The notes below the pieces were generated by a model. That model worked only from the letters and a program-made list of their open reading frames with translations. It was not told the DNA's origin and searched no databases. Below are positions 25,640 to 36,300 of a stretch of 64,000 nt of DNA, in pieces. Origin of the DNA: Chitinophagaceae bacterium (GTDB taxonomy: Bacteria; Bacteroidota; Bacteroidia; Chitinophagales; Chitinophagaceae); NCBI GenBank assembly GCA_019638615.1, contig JAHBTL010000029.1:29286-93285 (forward strand), written 5' to 3'. The translations under genes were made by a program, and so were the position numbers. Numbering within the stretch: the first letter of the stretch is position 1; every line of letters starts with the position of its first letter.

Positions 25640-26467
25640 ATGGAAATTGTAACCTGGATGCTCATTGCTGCTAATATCATCGTATCCTACACGGGCTTTA
25701 AAGATCCCGCTTTTTTTGCCCGGTATTCCTTTGAGGTCGATAAAATACTGATCTATAAAGATTATAAACGCATCATTACGTCCGGGTTTTTGCATGTAAG
25801 CTGGATGCATCTCATTTTCAATATGCTTTCGCTTTATTTTTTCAGCGGGGGACTCGAATCCTACCTCGGCGTTTTTAAATTCCTGGTCATCTATTTCGGA
25901 AGCCTGGTGTGCGGCAATCTTTTTTCATTATTCGTTCACAAAAAGCACGACAGCTATAGTTCTGTAGGAGCATCGGGAGCCGTATGCGGCATTATATTCG
26001 CTGCCATAGCCTTGTTTCCCGGGCTTAATATAGGACTGTTCTTTATTCCGATACCTGCATGGATCTATGGGATTGTGTTTGTGCTCTATTCCATATATGC
26101 CATTCGTTCGCGCAAAGAAAATATCGGGCACGAGGCGCACCTCGGCGGGGCTTTGGCAGGTCTGATCATCGCCATACTCATGGAGCCTTCTGCATTACTT
26201 ACCAATTACATTACCATCCTGCTCATTTTTGTACCTTCTGCCGCATTCATATACATCATTCTTACAAAGCCGCAAATGTTATATATCGATAATTACTTTC
26301 ATCGTACCAACCGCAACTTTTATTCAATAGATCACTCATACAATGCTCAAAAAATGGATGTGCAGAAACGCGTTGATAAAATATTAGAGAAGATACACCA
26401 AAAGGGAATGAAGAGCCTTACCCAGCGCGAGCGCGAAATACTGGATGAATACTCAAAAAAGCAATGA
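25640..26467 (+). CDS. Rhomboid-family intramembrane serine protease
   Basis: 275 residues with six or seven membrane helices. The catalytic Ser is S112 in VGASGAVCG and the His is H167 in GHEAHLGGALAG; WMHLIFNM (H57, N61) is the oxyanion-site HxxxN motif. Rhomboids cleave transmembrane segments of other membrane proteins. A hydrophilic C-terminal tail of about 60 residues ends in TQREREILDEYSKKQ, which is common in Bacteroidota members. The RDD gene begins 47 bp downstream. Substrates unknown. Confidence 0.93.
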   Translation: MEIVTWMLIAANIIVSYTGFKDPAFFARYSFEVDKILIYKDYKRIITSGFLHVSWMHLIFNMLSLYFFSGGLESYLGVFKFLVIYFGSLVCGNLFSLFVHKKHDSYSSVGASGAVCGIIFAAIALFPGLNIGLFFIPIPAWIYGIVFVLYSIYAIRSRKENIGHEAHLGGALAGLIIAILMEPSALLTNYITILLIFVPSAAFIYIILTKPQMLYIDNYFHRTNRNFYSIDHSYNAQKMDVQKRVDKILEKIHQKGMKSLTQREREILDEYSKKQ

Positions 26468-26514
26468 TACACTTCCACTACAAATCATGATCCCTGCACT
26501 CAAAACTTAAAATT

Positions 26515-26985
26515 ATGAATGAAACCAATGAGGACTTACTCACAGGCATAGAAATGCACCTTGTAAAAGCATCTACCGGTAAAAGATTTGCCAATTTTCT
26601 GATAGACACCATTGTGTTGTACTTTATAATGGGGCTTATTTATACGGCAATTGCATTGGTCGATCCCGATATGTGGACATGGATGGAGGCTGACCAGGTG
26701 TTAGCCCGGGTGATCAACTGGCTTATAGACGCTGTGCTTTTCGGAAGTCTTATGGGATTAATTGAAACGATCACCAAAGGCAGGTCGCCGGGGAAATTAA
26801 TCACGGGTACAAAGGCTATACAACAGGACGGGAATCCGATTACTGCGTCAGAAGCATTTGCGCGTGGGTTTATCAGAATGGTACCATTCGAGGCATTTAG
26901 CGCCCTGGGCTCTCCCTGTTATCCCTGGCACGACAAGTGGACAAAAACATATGTCATAGATATAAAAGAGTCTGCATTGATGTAG
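26515..26985 (+). CDS. RDD-family membrane protein
   Basis: 156 residues. The RDD signature is visible: KRFANFLIDTIVLYF (R and D in the first helix), a second helix pair around residues 75-95 and the short motif ETITKGRSPGKLITGTKAI. Two or three membrane helices. RDD proteins are mostly of unknown function; some act as ion antiporters. It lies between the rhomboid and the metallo-hydrolase genes on the same strand. Confidence 0.88.
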   Translation: MNETNEDLLTGIEMHLVKASTGKRFANFLIDTIVLYFIMGLIYTAIALVDPDMWTWMEADQVLARVINWLIDAVLFGSLMGLIETITKGRSPGKLITGTKAIQQDGNPITASEAFARGFIRMVPFEAFSALGSPCYPWHDKWTKTYVIDIKESALM

Positions 26986-27003
26986 GATGATTCCTTATTT
27001 TTG
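26977..27003 (+). promoter_or_regulatory. -7 box very close to the metallo-hydrolase start
   Basis: TATTTTTG at 26996-27003 matches TAnnTTTG perfectly; TTG at 26977-26979 is 16 nt upstream, slightly short for a -33 element. Transcription would begin about 27008-27011, at or just before the ATG at 27011, giving a nearly leaderless mRNA. Confidence 0.4.
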
Positions 27004-27010
27004 AGATGTT

Positions 27011-27832
27011 ATGCCGCTTTACATCGCATCTTTAAATTCGGGTAGTAATGGTAACTGTTATTATGTTGGCAACAGCAATGAGGCCATACTCATTGATGCC
27101 GGCATTTCGTGCAGGGAAACTGAAAAACGCATGAACCGGCTTGGGCTTTCCATGAACAAGGTGAAAGCTATTTTTGTAAGTCATGAGCATGGCGACCACA
27201 TAACAGGTGTGCCCGGATTGTCAAAGAAATACAGGCTGCCCGTTTACATTACGCATTCCACCCTGCAGGCAGCGGGGATACCCGTTGAAAAAGAGCTGGT
27301 GCGGGAATTTATACCGGATGTGCCGGTTACCGTGGGAGCGCTTGATGTCATTCCTTTTGTTAAGCTGCACGATGCACAGGACCCTCATAGCTTTATGATA
27401 ACGGCAGGTGATACACGGGTTGGTGTATTTACCGATATCGGCAACATTTGCAAAAAAGTAGTTCACTATTTCTCACAGTGTAATTGTGTTTTTCTGGAGA
27501 GTAATTATTGCGAGGATATGCTGATGCAAGGTTCTTACCCCTGGCATCTGAAAAAAAGGATCAGCGGTGGTAATGGTCATCTGTCCAATAAGCAGGCGCT
27601 TGAGCTATTCATCCGGCACAGAAGCGCGGGGCTTTCCCATCTTATTCTTTCCCACCTGTCTAAGAATAATAACCGGCCCGAGCTGGTGGAAACAATGTTT
27701 AAAGAAGCCGCCGGGGAAACGGAAGTGGTGGTAGCGTCGCGGTACAGGGAAACCGCGGTTTATTGTATTGATGGCAAGCCGCAGCGTCCTGCACCTGCTG
27801 CCCTGCGCAGCTTCCCCATTGCTGTACAATAG
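27011..27832 (+). CDS. MBL-fold metallo-hydrolase, YycJ/WalJ-like
   Basis: 273 residues. The metal-binding motif SHEHGDH (H58, H60, D62, H63) and the N-terminal SLNSGSNGNCYYVG followed by AILIDAGIS are typical of the YycJ/WalJ branch, cytoplasmic phosphodiesterase or nuclease-like enzymes. Further metal ligands fit LESNYCEDML and the ending LSHLSKNNNRPEL. In Firmicutes the family sits in the walRK operon; here no such partner is near. Convergent with the SET-domain gene, 17 bp apart. Confidence 0.9.
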   Translation: MPLYIASLNSGSNGNCYYVGNSNEAILIDAGISCRETEKRMNRLGLSMNKVKAIFVSHEHGDHITGVPGLSKKYRLPVYITHSTLQAAGIPVEKELVREFIPDVPVTVGALDVIPFVKLHDAQDPHSFMITAGDTRVGVFTDIGNICKKVVHYFSQCNCVFLESNYCEDMLMQGSYPWHLKKRISGGNGHLSNKQALELFIRHRSAGLSHLILSHLSKNNNRPELVETMFKEAAGETEVVVASRYRETAVYCIDGKPQRPAPAALRSFPIAVQ

Positions 27833-27848
27833 CTTACCTTGTTTTGAT

Positions 27849-28277
27849 TTACCCTCTCCTATTTTCTATGCGTATATTTTCGCGGATCGTATCCCAGTAT
27901 TCTTTTCCATATTCCACCAGTATTTCTTCACCCGGCCGGATGTTTTTTACGGCATGAATAAAAACTTTTTTCCCCTTTACTTTATACACACAATTGTTTT
28001 TTAAATGTTTTACTTTTTCCAGCCCGGCGGCGTCGTTGGCATATCTTGCAAGCGCATGTAAATGCGGCTGGGCATTGATCACCCTGTTCCGTGATACATA
28101 ATAAATATAACCGTTGTTCCAGTCATTTTTGGCTTCATTCCAGGTAGTGATCACTCCGGTATATTCTACTATATCTGTTCCTGCGGGAATAAATACACGC
28201 GTAAACAATCCTTTCCCAGCATTGGGAAGCCCCGATACTTTTACTTCAAGGGCGTCTTCACTAACGTTGTGTTTCAT
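27849..28277 (-). CDS. SET-domain protein (putative protein-lysine methyltransferase)
   Basis: 142 residues from ATG 28277 (28295 would add MYISGF). The whole protein is a minimal SET domain: SGLPNAGKGLFT at the SAM-binding start, IVEYTGVIT, RYANDAAG in place of the NHS-type motif, and the ending IRPGEEILVEYGKEYW that holds the catalytic Tyr region. No pre-SET or DNA-binding part. SET enzymes are mainly eukaryotic and methylate lysines; bacterial members are scattered and their substrates are rarely known. A target such as the Lys-rich protein at 49907 can only be imagined. Confidence 0.85.
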   Translation of the reverse strand: MKHNVSEDALEVKVSGLPNAGKGLFTRVFIPAGTDIVEYTGVITTWNEAKNDWNNGYIYYVSRNRVINAQPHLHALARYANDAAGLEKVKHLKNNCVYKVKGKKVFIHAVKNIRPGEEILVEYGKEYWDTIRENIRIENRRG

Positions 28278-28553
28278 AAAACCTGAAATATACAATGGAA
28301 AACAACAAAAACTGCTATACCTGTGTAAAATTTACCAGCCATGCGCCGGTTTATAAAAGTCGCTTTTAGGAATGTGAGGCCGTAGAGTTATTTCTACGGT
28401 TAACAGGTAAAGCAGGTTGATATGATTGCTTTTTCCCGTTTGAATATTACGGCAGGGTTTATGCAGTTGTAAACAGAGATCAATAGTTTGAATGCGTAAT
28501 GGCTCACGGCGCCTGTTACATCCTTATGGCATAACATAAAACCAGTTTCTTGC

Positions 28554-28829
28554 ATGGAATACTTTGGTATAACATTCAAAATCGATGAGGAAGATATAGT
28601 TGCTTTGGTGATAAAGCGGCAATCGCCGGAGGAAATTGTTTATTACGCTCATATTAACAGGGACATAGCTCCTTTGAAAAATCCCCAGCAGTTTAGTTTT
28701 GTGGACGGAGCGTTTAATGAAGCATTACCCGATAAGCTGGAAGGAACGCCCGGATTGCGGAAGGCTATCTGGACGGAAATATATAAAAAAGAGCAGCCGG
28801 TTTTAACAGAGCGGGCAAACCATAAGTAA
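28554..28829 (+). CDS. Hypothetical protein, 91 residues
   Basis: The ORF MEYFGITFKIDEEDIVALVI.. has balanced composition, an acidic N-terminal half and a basic end (TEIYKKEQPVLTERANHK). No membrane segment, signal or known motif was recognised. It stands alone between the SET gene and repeat copy B; the preceding 276 bp contain nothing else recognisable. It is probably a small cytoplasmic protein of unknown role, and codon use looks like its neighbours, but a spurious ORF is not excluded. Confidence 0.5.
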   Translation: MEYFGITFKIDEEDIVALVIKRQSPEEIVYYAHINRDIAPLKNPQQFSFVDGAFNEALPDKLEGTPGLRKAIWTEIYKKEQPVLTERANHK

Positions 28830-28858
28830 GGATGCAAGTTTTTCCGGAGAAAAATATA

Positions 28859-29048
28859 TCAGGGTTCTGTTGCTGAGTTCACAGTAGTACTAAAGTTTGA
28901 TCAGGGCGCTCCCGAAATCGGCCGTAGTCGATTTCGGGCGGCTTTTTGGTTACTTTTTTCCGCAAAAAAGTAACAAAGAAACTAGCACCCAGCATTGCTT
29001 AAAAAGAAAACGAGTTTTATAAGCAACAAACCTGTAGTTCATACTTCA
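28859..29048 (-). repeat. 195-bp dispersed repeat, copy B (inverted)
   Basis: Reverse complement of copy A (16766-16961). It starts TCAGGGTTCTGTTGCTGAGT and ends CATACTTCA. The palindrome GTTACTTTTTT-CCGC-AAAAAAGTAAC (28949-28974) is the same as in copy A. The second palindrome, CCCGAAATCG-GCCGTAGT-CGATTTCGGG (28911-28938), has other arm sequences than in A but is again perfectly paired. Overall identity outside this part is high, roughly four of five bases. Confidence 0.85.
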
Positions 29049-29160
29049 GTGGTAAACATATAACTGAATAATATGTCATTGACAACATTCATTCCTCTTC
29101 CGGCATATTTTTCCTGGCATGAAATTTTAAATGAATATCATACGAAAATTTAACTGAGCC

Positions 29161-29730
29161 ATGAAAAAAACAGCTTCGGTCATAGCAGTCTTAATGATTC
29201 TTTCGGCATGCAATCATTCCGGGAAAGACCCGGTTGAAAAGGCGGATTCAGCAAATGCAGCCTTCCGCAATGCTATGCCCCGGGAACTTTTGCAGGCGGA
29301 TAAAGAAACAGCAAACTTTCTGGTAGAAGCTGCCGAATCATCTGTTCTGCAATCGCAGATGAGTGAGCTGGCTTTTCAAAAAGGATTGAACCAGCAACTG
29401 AAAAGTTTTGCAGGCAAAATGATGCACGATCATAGCCTCATGAATGAATCAATTAAAAAACTTGCAGAGAGGCTGCAGGTGACCGTGCCCCATGAACCAG
29501 GTGATAATAATCAAAAGAGAATACAGGAATTAAAAGCAAAGGATACCAGGGATTTTGACAGGGAGTTGACAGACGCGATGGTACACATACATGAAGATGA
29601 GCTGGGTTTATTCAACAGCGCTTCCAAAAAAGTAAACAATGCCGATGTAAAATCTTTTATAGATAACGGATTGCCGCAACTGAAGCTTCACCTCGACTCC
29701 TTAAAGCTGCTTCAGAAAATATTGAGATAA
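29161..29730 (+). CDS. DUF4142 lipoprotein
   Basis: 189 residues. The N-terminus MKKTASVIAVLMILSACN is a lipoprotein signal with lipobox LSAC (Cys at 17), so the mature protein is anchored to a membrane facing the periplasm. The rest is a helical DUF4142 domain, recognisable by NFLVEAAESSVLQSQMSELA, SFAGKMMHDHSLMNESIK and the FIDNGLPQLKLHLDSLK ending. The domain is ferritin-like in predicted topology; its function is not established. It is followed after 18 bp by a PF04120 gene, so the two probably form an operon. Confidence 0.9.
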   Translation: MKKTASVIAVLMILSACNHSGKDPVEKADSANAAFRNAMPRELLQADKETANFLVEAAESSVLQSQMSELAFQKGLNQQLKSFAGKMMHDHSLMNESIKKLAERLQVTVPHEPGDNNQKRIQELKAKDTRDFDRELTDAMVHIHEDELGLFNSASKKVNNADVKSFIDNGLPQLKLHLDSLKLLQKILR

Positions 29731-29748
29731 AAAACAGGCATTTATTAT

Positions 29749-30189
29749 ATGAACAATAAAAAATTACCCGCTGAAAAGAATCGTATACAGGTGGTGTTTA
29801 ACCGTATTGCAATATGGGTTACTCAAAAAACCGGTACTCCTGCCGCATTTATCATTGCATTGTCACTTATATTCCTGTGGCTGATTTCGGGTCCTCTCTT
29901 TGGCTTTTCAGATACATGGCAGCTTATTATTAATACCGGTACCACCATCATCACTTTTTTAATGGTGTTTATTATACAGCAGTCTCAAAACAAGGATACA
30001 GCCGCTATTCAGCTTAAATTAAATGAGTTAATTGCATGTAATGAAAATGCCAGCAACAGGCTGGTTGATATTGAAGATCTCACAGAGGATGAGCTTAAAG
30101 TATTAAAGAAGTTTTATGTAAAACTCTCGCAAAAGGCCAAAAAGGAAAGTGATTTGCATAGTTCTCACTCATTGGATGAGGCTGAATGA
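29749..30189 (+). CDS. Low-affinity iron permease family protein (PF04120)
   Basis: 146 residues, two membrane helices at about residues 32-50 (AAFIIALSLIFLWLISGPL) and 60-78 (IINTGTTIITFLMVFIIQ). IIQQSQNKDTAAIQLKLNEL is the family signature, followed by a charged helix (DIEDLTEDELKVLKKF). The family is named after yeast Fet4-type permeases, but the bacterial members are too short to be transporters alone, and iron transport is unproven. Same strand as, and 18 bp after, the DUF4142 gene. Confidence 0.85.
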   Translation: MNNKKLPAEKNRIQVVFNRIAIWVTQKTGTPAAFIIALSLIFLWLISGPLFGFSDTWQLIINTGTTIITFLMVFIIQQSQNKDTAAIQLKLNELIACNENASNRLVDIEDLTEDELKVLKKFYVKLSQKAKKESDLHSSHSLDEAE

Positions 30190-30365
30190 GGTCACCGTAT
30201 AAAGCCGGTAATGCGGAGAATTTTCCACACCCCGGATAATAAAAGTTTTTCTTACGGAATATTTTTCCTGATTCGTTCGGGTATGCCTGCCTGTATTTGC
30301 AAGGCATGATTATTGGCGCTGAATCAGGAGTAAAGCCAAAAACATGGAAATGAAGCAGTAATAAG

Positions 30366-33300
30366 ATGAAGTTATATAATAAAAAAGCGCGTAAGGAAAG
30401 ATTATCAGAATCATTACCACAGGCCATATCTTCTTTTACAAGGAACCTGCTTACACCTTTGTTTTCTCATAATGTTTTCGACAGGTATTCGGATGAAAAG
30501 GCACCCCTGCGTTCGGAACTTTTTACCCAGCAGCAAATGGAACAGCTTGCCCGTTCCATGGCCAGGCAGCATATCCTTATAAAAGGACAACCTTCCGAAC
30601 GAATGCTGAAAAGATTAAATGAAAATGAGGCCGTGCTGGTAGAAGTGCACCAGTTACTTACAGAAACGGTAAAAATAAACAGACGAATTGTCCCTGCGGG
30701 TGAGTGGCTGCTCGATAATTTTTATCTTATAGAAGAGCAGATTTATACAGGAAAAAAACATCTCCCCAAAAAATACAGCAAAGGGTTGCCCCAGCTCGCA
30801 AATGGTTCATCAGCCGGACTGCCCCGCGTTTATGATATGATCGTTGAGCTCATATCGCACAGTGATGGGAGGGTGGATATGGAAAGCCTGAGTGAATTTA
30901 TTCGTGCATACCAGTCTGTAATATCGCTTCAACTGGGCGAGCTGTGGGCTATTCCCATTATGCTCAGGCTTGCATTGATTGAAAACCTTCGTCGCCTTTC
31001 TACACAAATAGCAATCGATATCCTGCATAAGAACCAGGCGGATTACTGGGCAGACCGGATGATAGAAACGGCTGAGAAAAAACCAAGAGACCTGGTAGTA
31101 ATCATTGCGGATATGGCAAAGTCGAATCCCCCTGTTGAGGGCTCGTTTGTAGCAGAGCTGATCCGAAGATTGCAGGGCAGGGGTGCATCGTTGGCATTGC
31201 CCCTGAGTTGGATTGAGCAGCAATTGCAGGACACGGGCATTACAAGCAATGAAATCGTAAACATAGAAAACCAAAAACAGGCAGTACAGCAGGTATCGGT
31301 AAGCAACAGCATTGGCAGCATGCGCTTCCTTAATAATACCGACTGGAGAGGATTTGTAGAACGGGAAAGCATCGTTGAAAAAATCCTTTCGGAAGATCCT
31401 TCCCATGTATATGCGGAAATGGATTTTTACACAAAGGATCGTTACCGTCATGTTGTTGAGCAGGTATCTAAATACAGCACATTAACGGAAGAACAGGTGG
31501 CGCGCCTGGCGATTGAATTTTCCCGGGGCGACGGCCGGCTTGGACATGTAGGGTATTATCTTATTGATAAAGGGATAGAAAAAGTGGAGACGGCTGCAGA
31601 TGTACGTTTACCTTTTACAAAGCGTTTGCGAAAAAAAGCTTCCGGTACCGCATTGCTGAATTACATCCTGGCAATTGCTGCGGGAACATCTTTGCTCGTA
31701 TGGCCTTTAATAAGCTTTGCAAATTACGCGTATACATGGCAGTTAGTGTTGTTTGTAATAGTGTGTATCCTGGCTGTAAGCCAGTCCGTAACCGTAATGG
31801 TAAACTGGGTATGTACTTTGTTCATACGCCCCAATCCTTTGCCAAGGATGAACTTTGCAGCAGGAATTCCTGAAAGCTGCAGGACGCTGGTAGTTGTACC
31901 GGCAATGCTTTCGGGCATTAAGGAGATTGACGAATTAACCGAAGCGCTGGAAGTTCGCTTCGTAGCCAACCGGGGTAAAAATATTCACTTTGCGTTATTG
32001 AGTGATTTTACTGATGCCGGTACGCAAAACACGCCGGCAGATGAGGTGTTGCTGGAACACGCCATAAAAAGGATAGAGGAGTTATGTAATAAATACGCTG
32101 AAGCGGCGCCTGGGGCTTTTATGTTTTTCCATCGCCCGCGTGTATGGAATGCCCGTGAAAAAAAATGGATGGGATATGAAAGAAAGCGTGGCAAGCTTGA
32201 ACAGTTAAATGCCTTGCTGAGAGGAGATGCTTCCCACTTTATGACAGTGATAGGCGATCAGGCAATCTTTTCCCTTATTAAATATATCATTACTCTAGAT
32301 TCGGATACCAGGCTTCCCAGGGAAGCTGCCTGGAAGATGGCTGCAACGCTTGCCCATCCGCTGAATAAAGCAGTATACAATGATAACAAGAAAAGAGTCA
32401 CGGAAGGTTATACGATCCTTCAGCCCCGGGTGTCAAACAGCCTGCCTGGCGCTACTGCATCTTTTTATGCGCGTATCCATGGCAATGAGCCCGGCATTGA
32501 TCCATATACCCGGATCACATCAGATGTATACCAGGATCTTTTTGCCGAAGGGTCATTTATTGGCAAAGGCATTTACGAGATAGACATGTTCAGTAAGGCG
32601 CTGGAAAAAAGATTTCCTGAGAACAGGATTTTAAGCCATGACCTTATTGAAGGGGCTTATGCGCGTGCCGGCTTTTTAAGCGATGTACAATTGTATGAAG
32701 AATACCCCGGGTCTTATTTTACTGATATGAAACGCCGCCACAGGTGGATAAGGGGTGATTGGCAGATTGCAGCATGGCTATTTCCCCAAGTGCCGGCGCC
32801 AGAAAAACAATTCAGGAAAAATCCATTGTCCGCCCTGTCAAAGTGGAAAATCTTCGATAATCTCAGGCGCAGCCTGGCACCCATAGCATTGTTGTTATTA
32901 TTGATCAATGGCTGGGTTACCGGTAGGGGTTTGTGGTGGACATGTATTACTGTATTCCTTTTGATGCTACCGGTTTTGGTAAGGCTGCTGTATGAATTAT
33001 GCAACAAGCCGGCTGATATCGATTTTTACCGGCATATCCTCTATACACTGCAAAATACACGCGATACCTTTTACCGGTCATTACTGGACTTTGTGTTTAT
33101 ACCTTATGAAGCATATCTGAACGCGCATGCTATCCTGCTTACTGTATGGCGTATGTTTATTTCGAAGAAAAGATTACTGGAATGGAATCCGTACCGGTCA
33201 TCCTCTTCCCGTTATAACACATCTTCTCTTGCTTCCTCGTACGCAACTATGTGGATAGCCCCTTTTTTTTCTATGGCATTGGGCGCATACCTGTGGTATA

Positions 33301-36300
33301 TTCCATCGTCCGAAAAGATAGCGGCGCTGCTGTTGGCGGTTACATGGTTAATGTCCCCTGCCATTGCCTGGATTGTTGGAAGACCCGGCAGGCGTATAAA
33401 AAAAATGCTGAGCAGCTCGCAACATGTTTTTTTGCAGAAACTGGCAAGAAGAACCTGGAGCTTTTTTGAAAAATTTGTGACTGCCGAAGACAACTGGCTT
33501 CCGCCGGATAATTACCAGGAGAAGCCGGGACCTAAAATCGCGCATCGTACATCTCCCACCAATATCGGCTTGTCATTGCTTGCCAACTTAACGGCCTTTG
33601 ATTTTGGTTATATTTCAGCCGGCAGGCTGCTTGACAGAACTTCAAGAACGCTGAATACAATACAGGCGCTTGAAAAATACAGGGGACACCTGTATAACTG
33701 GTATGATACAACCACGCTGGCCTGCCTGTACCCGAGATATATCTCAACCGTTGACAGCGGAAATTTTGTGGGGCATATCCTTACTTTCCGGCAGGGATTG
33801 CTTCATCTGAAGTCGGCAAAAATTATTAATACCAATGCTTTCCGCGGGCTGCTTGACACGATGGATATATTGCTTGAAAAAGAAAGTGATCATGCCGGGT
33901 TCATTGCGTTGCGGAAAGAAATTGATATCATACACCAGGATCCGCCTCAATTGTTGCAGGAAGCCATGGATGGGATGGAGCGGATAAAAGCAGCGATTGC
34001 ATCGCTTGCGGCAGGTCGCAGCAAAAACGAGCAGCGTGACCCTGGAAATACAAATGAATGGTTCAACCTGCTGGCCGTACAGGCAGAAGATATATATTCC
34101 GACCTGGCTACAATGGCGCCCTGGCTGCTGTTTCGTGCGCCTTCTGCCAGGTTGAAGCATGTATACGATGAAGTAGATAATATACCTGATTTGCACGGGT
34201 TAAGTGCTATACAGGGCGAAGCGATGCACAAAATAAGAGCCTATTACAGGCACGATAATACACCGGTTGAAAATGAATGGCTGGATGTGTTCGTATCATC
34301 TGTTATTAATGCTTCAGCAAGGGCAAAAGAAAGGGTGGTATTAATAGACGAACTGGCTGAGCTGTGTGCTGCGAACGCAATGGTTGAATACGATTTCCTG
34401 TATAGTAAAAGCCGTCACCTGCTTTCCATCGGGTACAATGCAGAGGAACATCGCCGGGATAACAGCTATTATGATTTGCTGGCTTCGGAAGCAAGGCTGG
34501 CCGATTTTGTGGCAATTGCCCAGGATAAGCTGCCCCAGGAAAGCTGGTTCGCTTTGGGCCGGCAGCTTACCAATGTGGGCGGTACGCCTGTGCTTTTATC
34601 GTGGAGCGGGTCGATGTTTGAATACCTGATGCCATTACTGGTGATGCCTTCGTATGAAAATACCTTGCTTGATCAAACACACAAGTCTGTTGTTCAGAAA
34701 CAAATAGAATATGGCAGGAAGAGAGGCATTCCATGGGGAATGTCGGAATCGGGCTATAACATGGTGGATGCCGCACTTAATTTTCAGTACCGGGCCTTTG
34801 GCGTTCCGGGTTTGGGTTTGAAAAGGGGTTTGGCAGAAGACCTGGTCATAGCGCCCTATTCAGCCGTTATGTCGCTAATGGTAATGCCCGCCGAAGCCTG
34901 TGCCAATTTGCAGGAAATGGAAAAGATGGGCTTTGCCGGCGAATATGGTTTTTACGAAGCCATCGATTACACTTCGTCGAGGTTGCCGCGCGGACAGGGA
35001 TACGCTATTCTCCGCTCTTTTATGGCGCATCACCAGGGAATGTCATTTTTGTCGCTGTCGCACCTGTTACTCAACCAGCCCCTTCAAAAAAGATTTGCAT
35101 CCGATGTCCGCTTCCAGGCAACCCTGTTGCTGTTGCAGGAACGGATACCGCGCGTTTCAGTGCTCGATTTGCATAGCAAGCATATTTCAGACACAGGACA
35201 AACCGGCCAGGAAACAGAAACGCCTATCAGGGTAATCAATACGCCGCATACGCCGGTTCCGGACGTTCAGCTATTGTCCAACGGACGTTATCATGTAATG
35301 ATCACCAATGCGGGCGGCGGCTATAGCCGGTGGAAGGATTTGTCGGTTACGCGTTGGCGGGAGGATGGCACGCGCGACAACTGGGGAAGCTTCTGTTATA
35401 TACGCGATATGGACTCCGGGGAATACTGGTCTTCAGCTTTTCAGCCTTCCCTTACAACAGGAGATCATTACGAAGCTGTTTTTTCACAGGGAAGAGCGGA
35501 GTTCAGGAGGCGGGATCATGGTTTGGAAACGCATACGGAAATAGTGGTATCGCCGGAAGATGACGTAGAATTGCGGAGGTTGCATATAGCCAACAGGTTG
35601 CGGAAAAAGCGTAGCATTGAAATAACCAGTTACGCCGAAGTTGTTTTAACCACGCAGGCTGCAGATATGGCGCATCCGGCATTCAGTAATTTGTTTGTGC
35701 AAACGGAATTATTGCAGGAAAAGAACACCATTGTTTGTACGCGGCGTCCCCGCTCCGAAAAGGAGCAGGCGCCTTCGATGTTTCATCTCATGAAAGTGCA
35801 CCAGGCAACGGTAAAGCAGGTATCGTATGAAACAGATCGCATGAAATTTACAGGAAGAGGTAATAACAGCCAGCATCCTGTTGCATTGCGCAGTCAGGAT
35901 GCATTGTCCTGTACACAAGGGTCTGTGCTCGATCCTGTTGTAGCCGTGAGGTATGTGATAGAAGTGGAGCCGCAAAGTACCGTAATCGTGGATATGGTAA
36001 CCGGTATTGCCGATACGCGGCAGGAATGTCTTGTGCTGGTAGATAAATACCAGGATAAATTTTTAGTGGACAGGGGCTTTGAATTATCATGGACGCACAG
36101 CCAGATAATTTTACAGCAAATCAACGCCTCCGAAAGTGATGCGCAGCTCTACAGCAAGCTGGCAGGTGCCGTTATATACCTCAACCAGTCGTTGCGGGCC
36201 TCGCCGGACATCATTGTACAAAATCATCGCGGGCAATCGGGATTGTGGGGACATTCTGTTTCCGGCGACCTGCCGGTGGTATTGGTGAAAATAGAAAACC

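Noticed and set aside
30810-31451. 213-residue minus-strand ORF
   Set aside because: Antisense shadow of the glucan synthase gene; Cys/Tyr-rich without family features.
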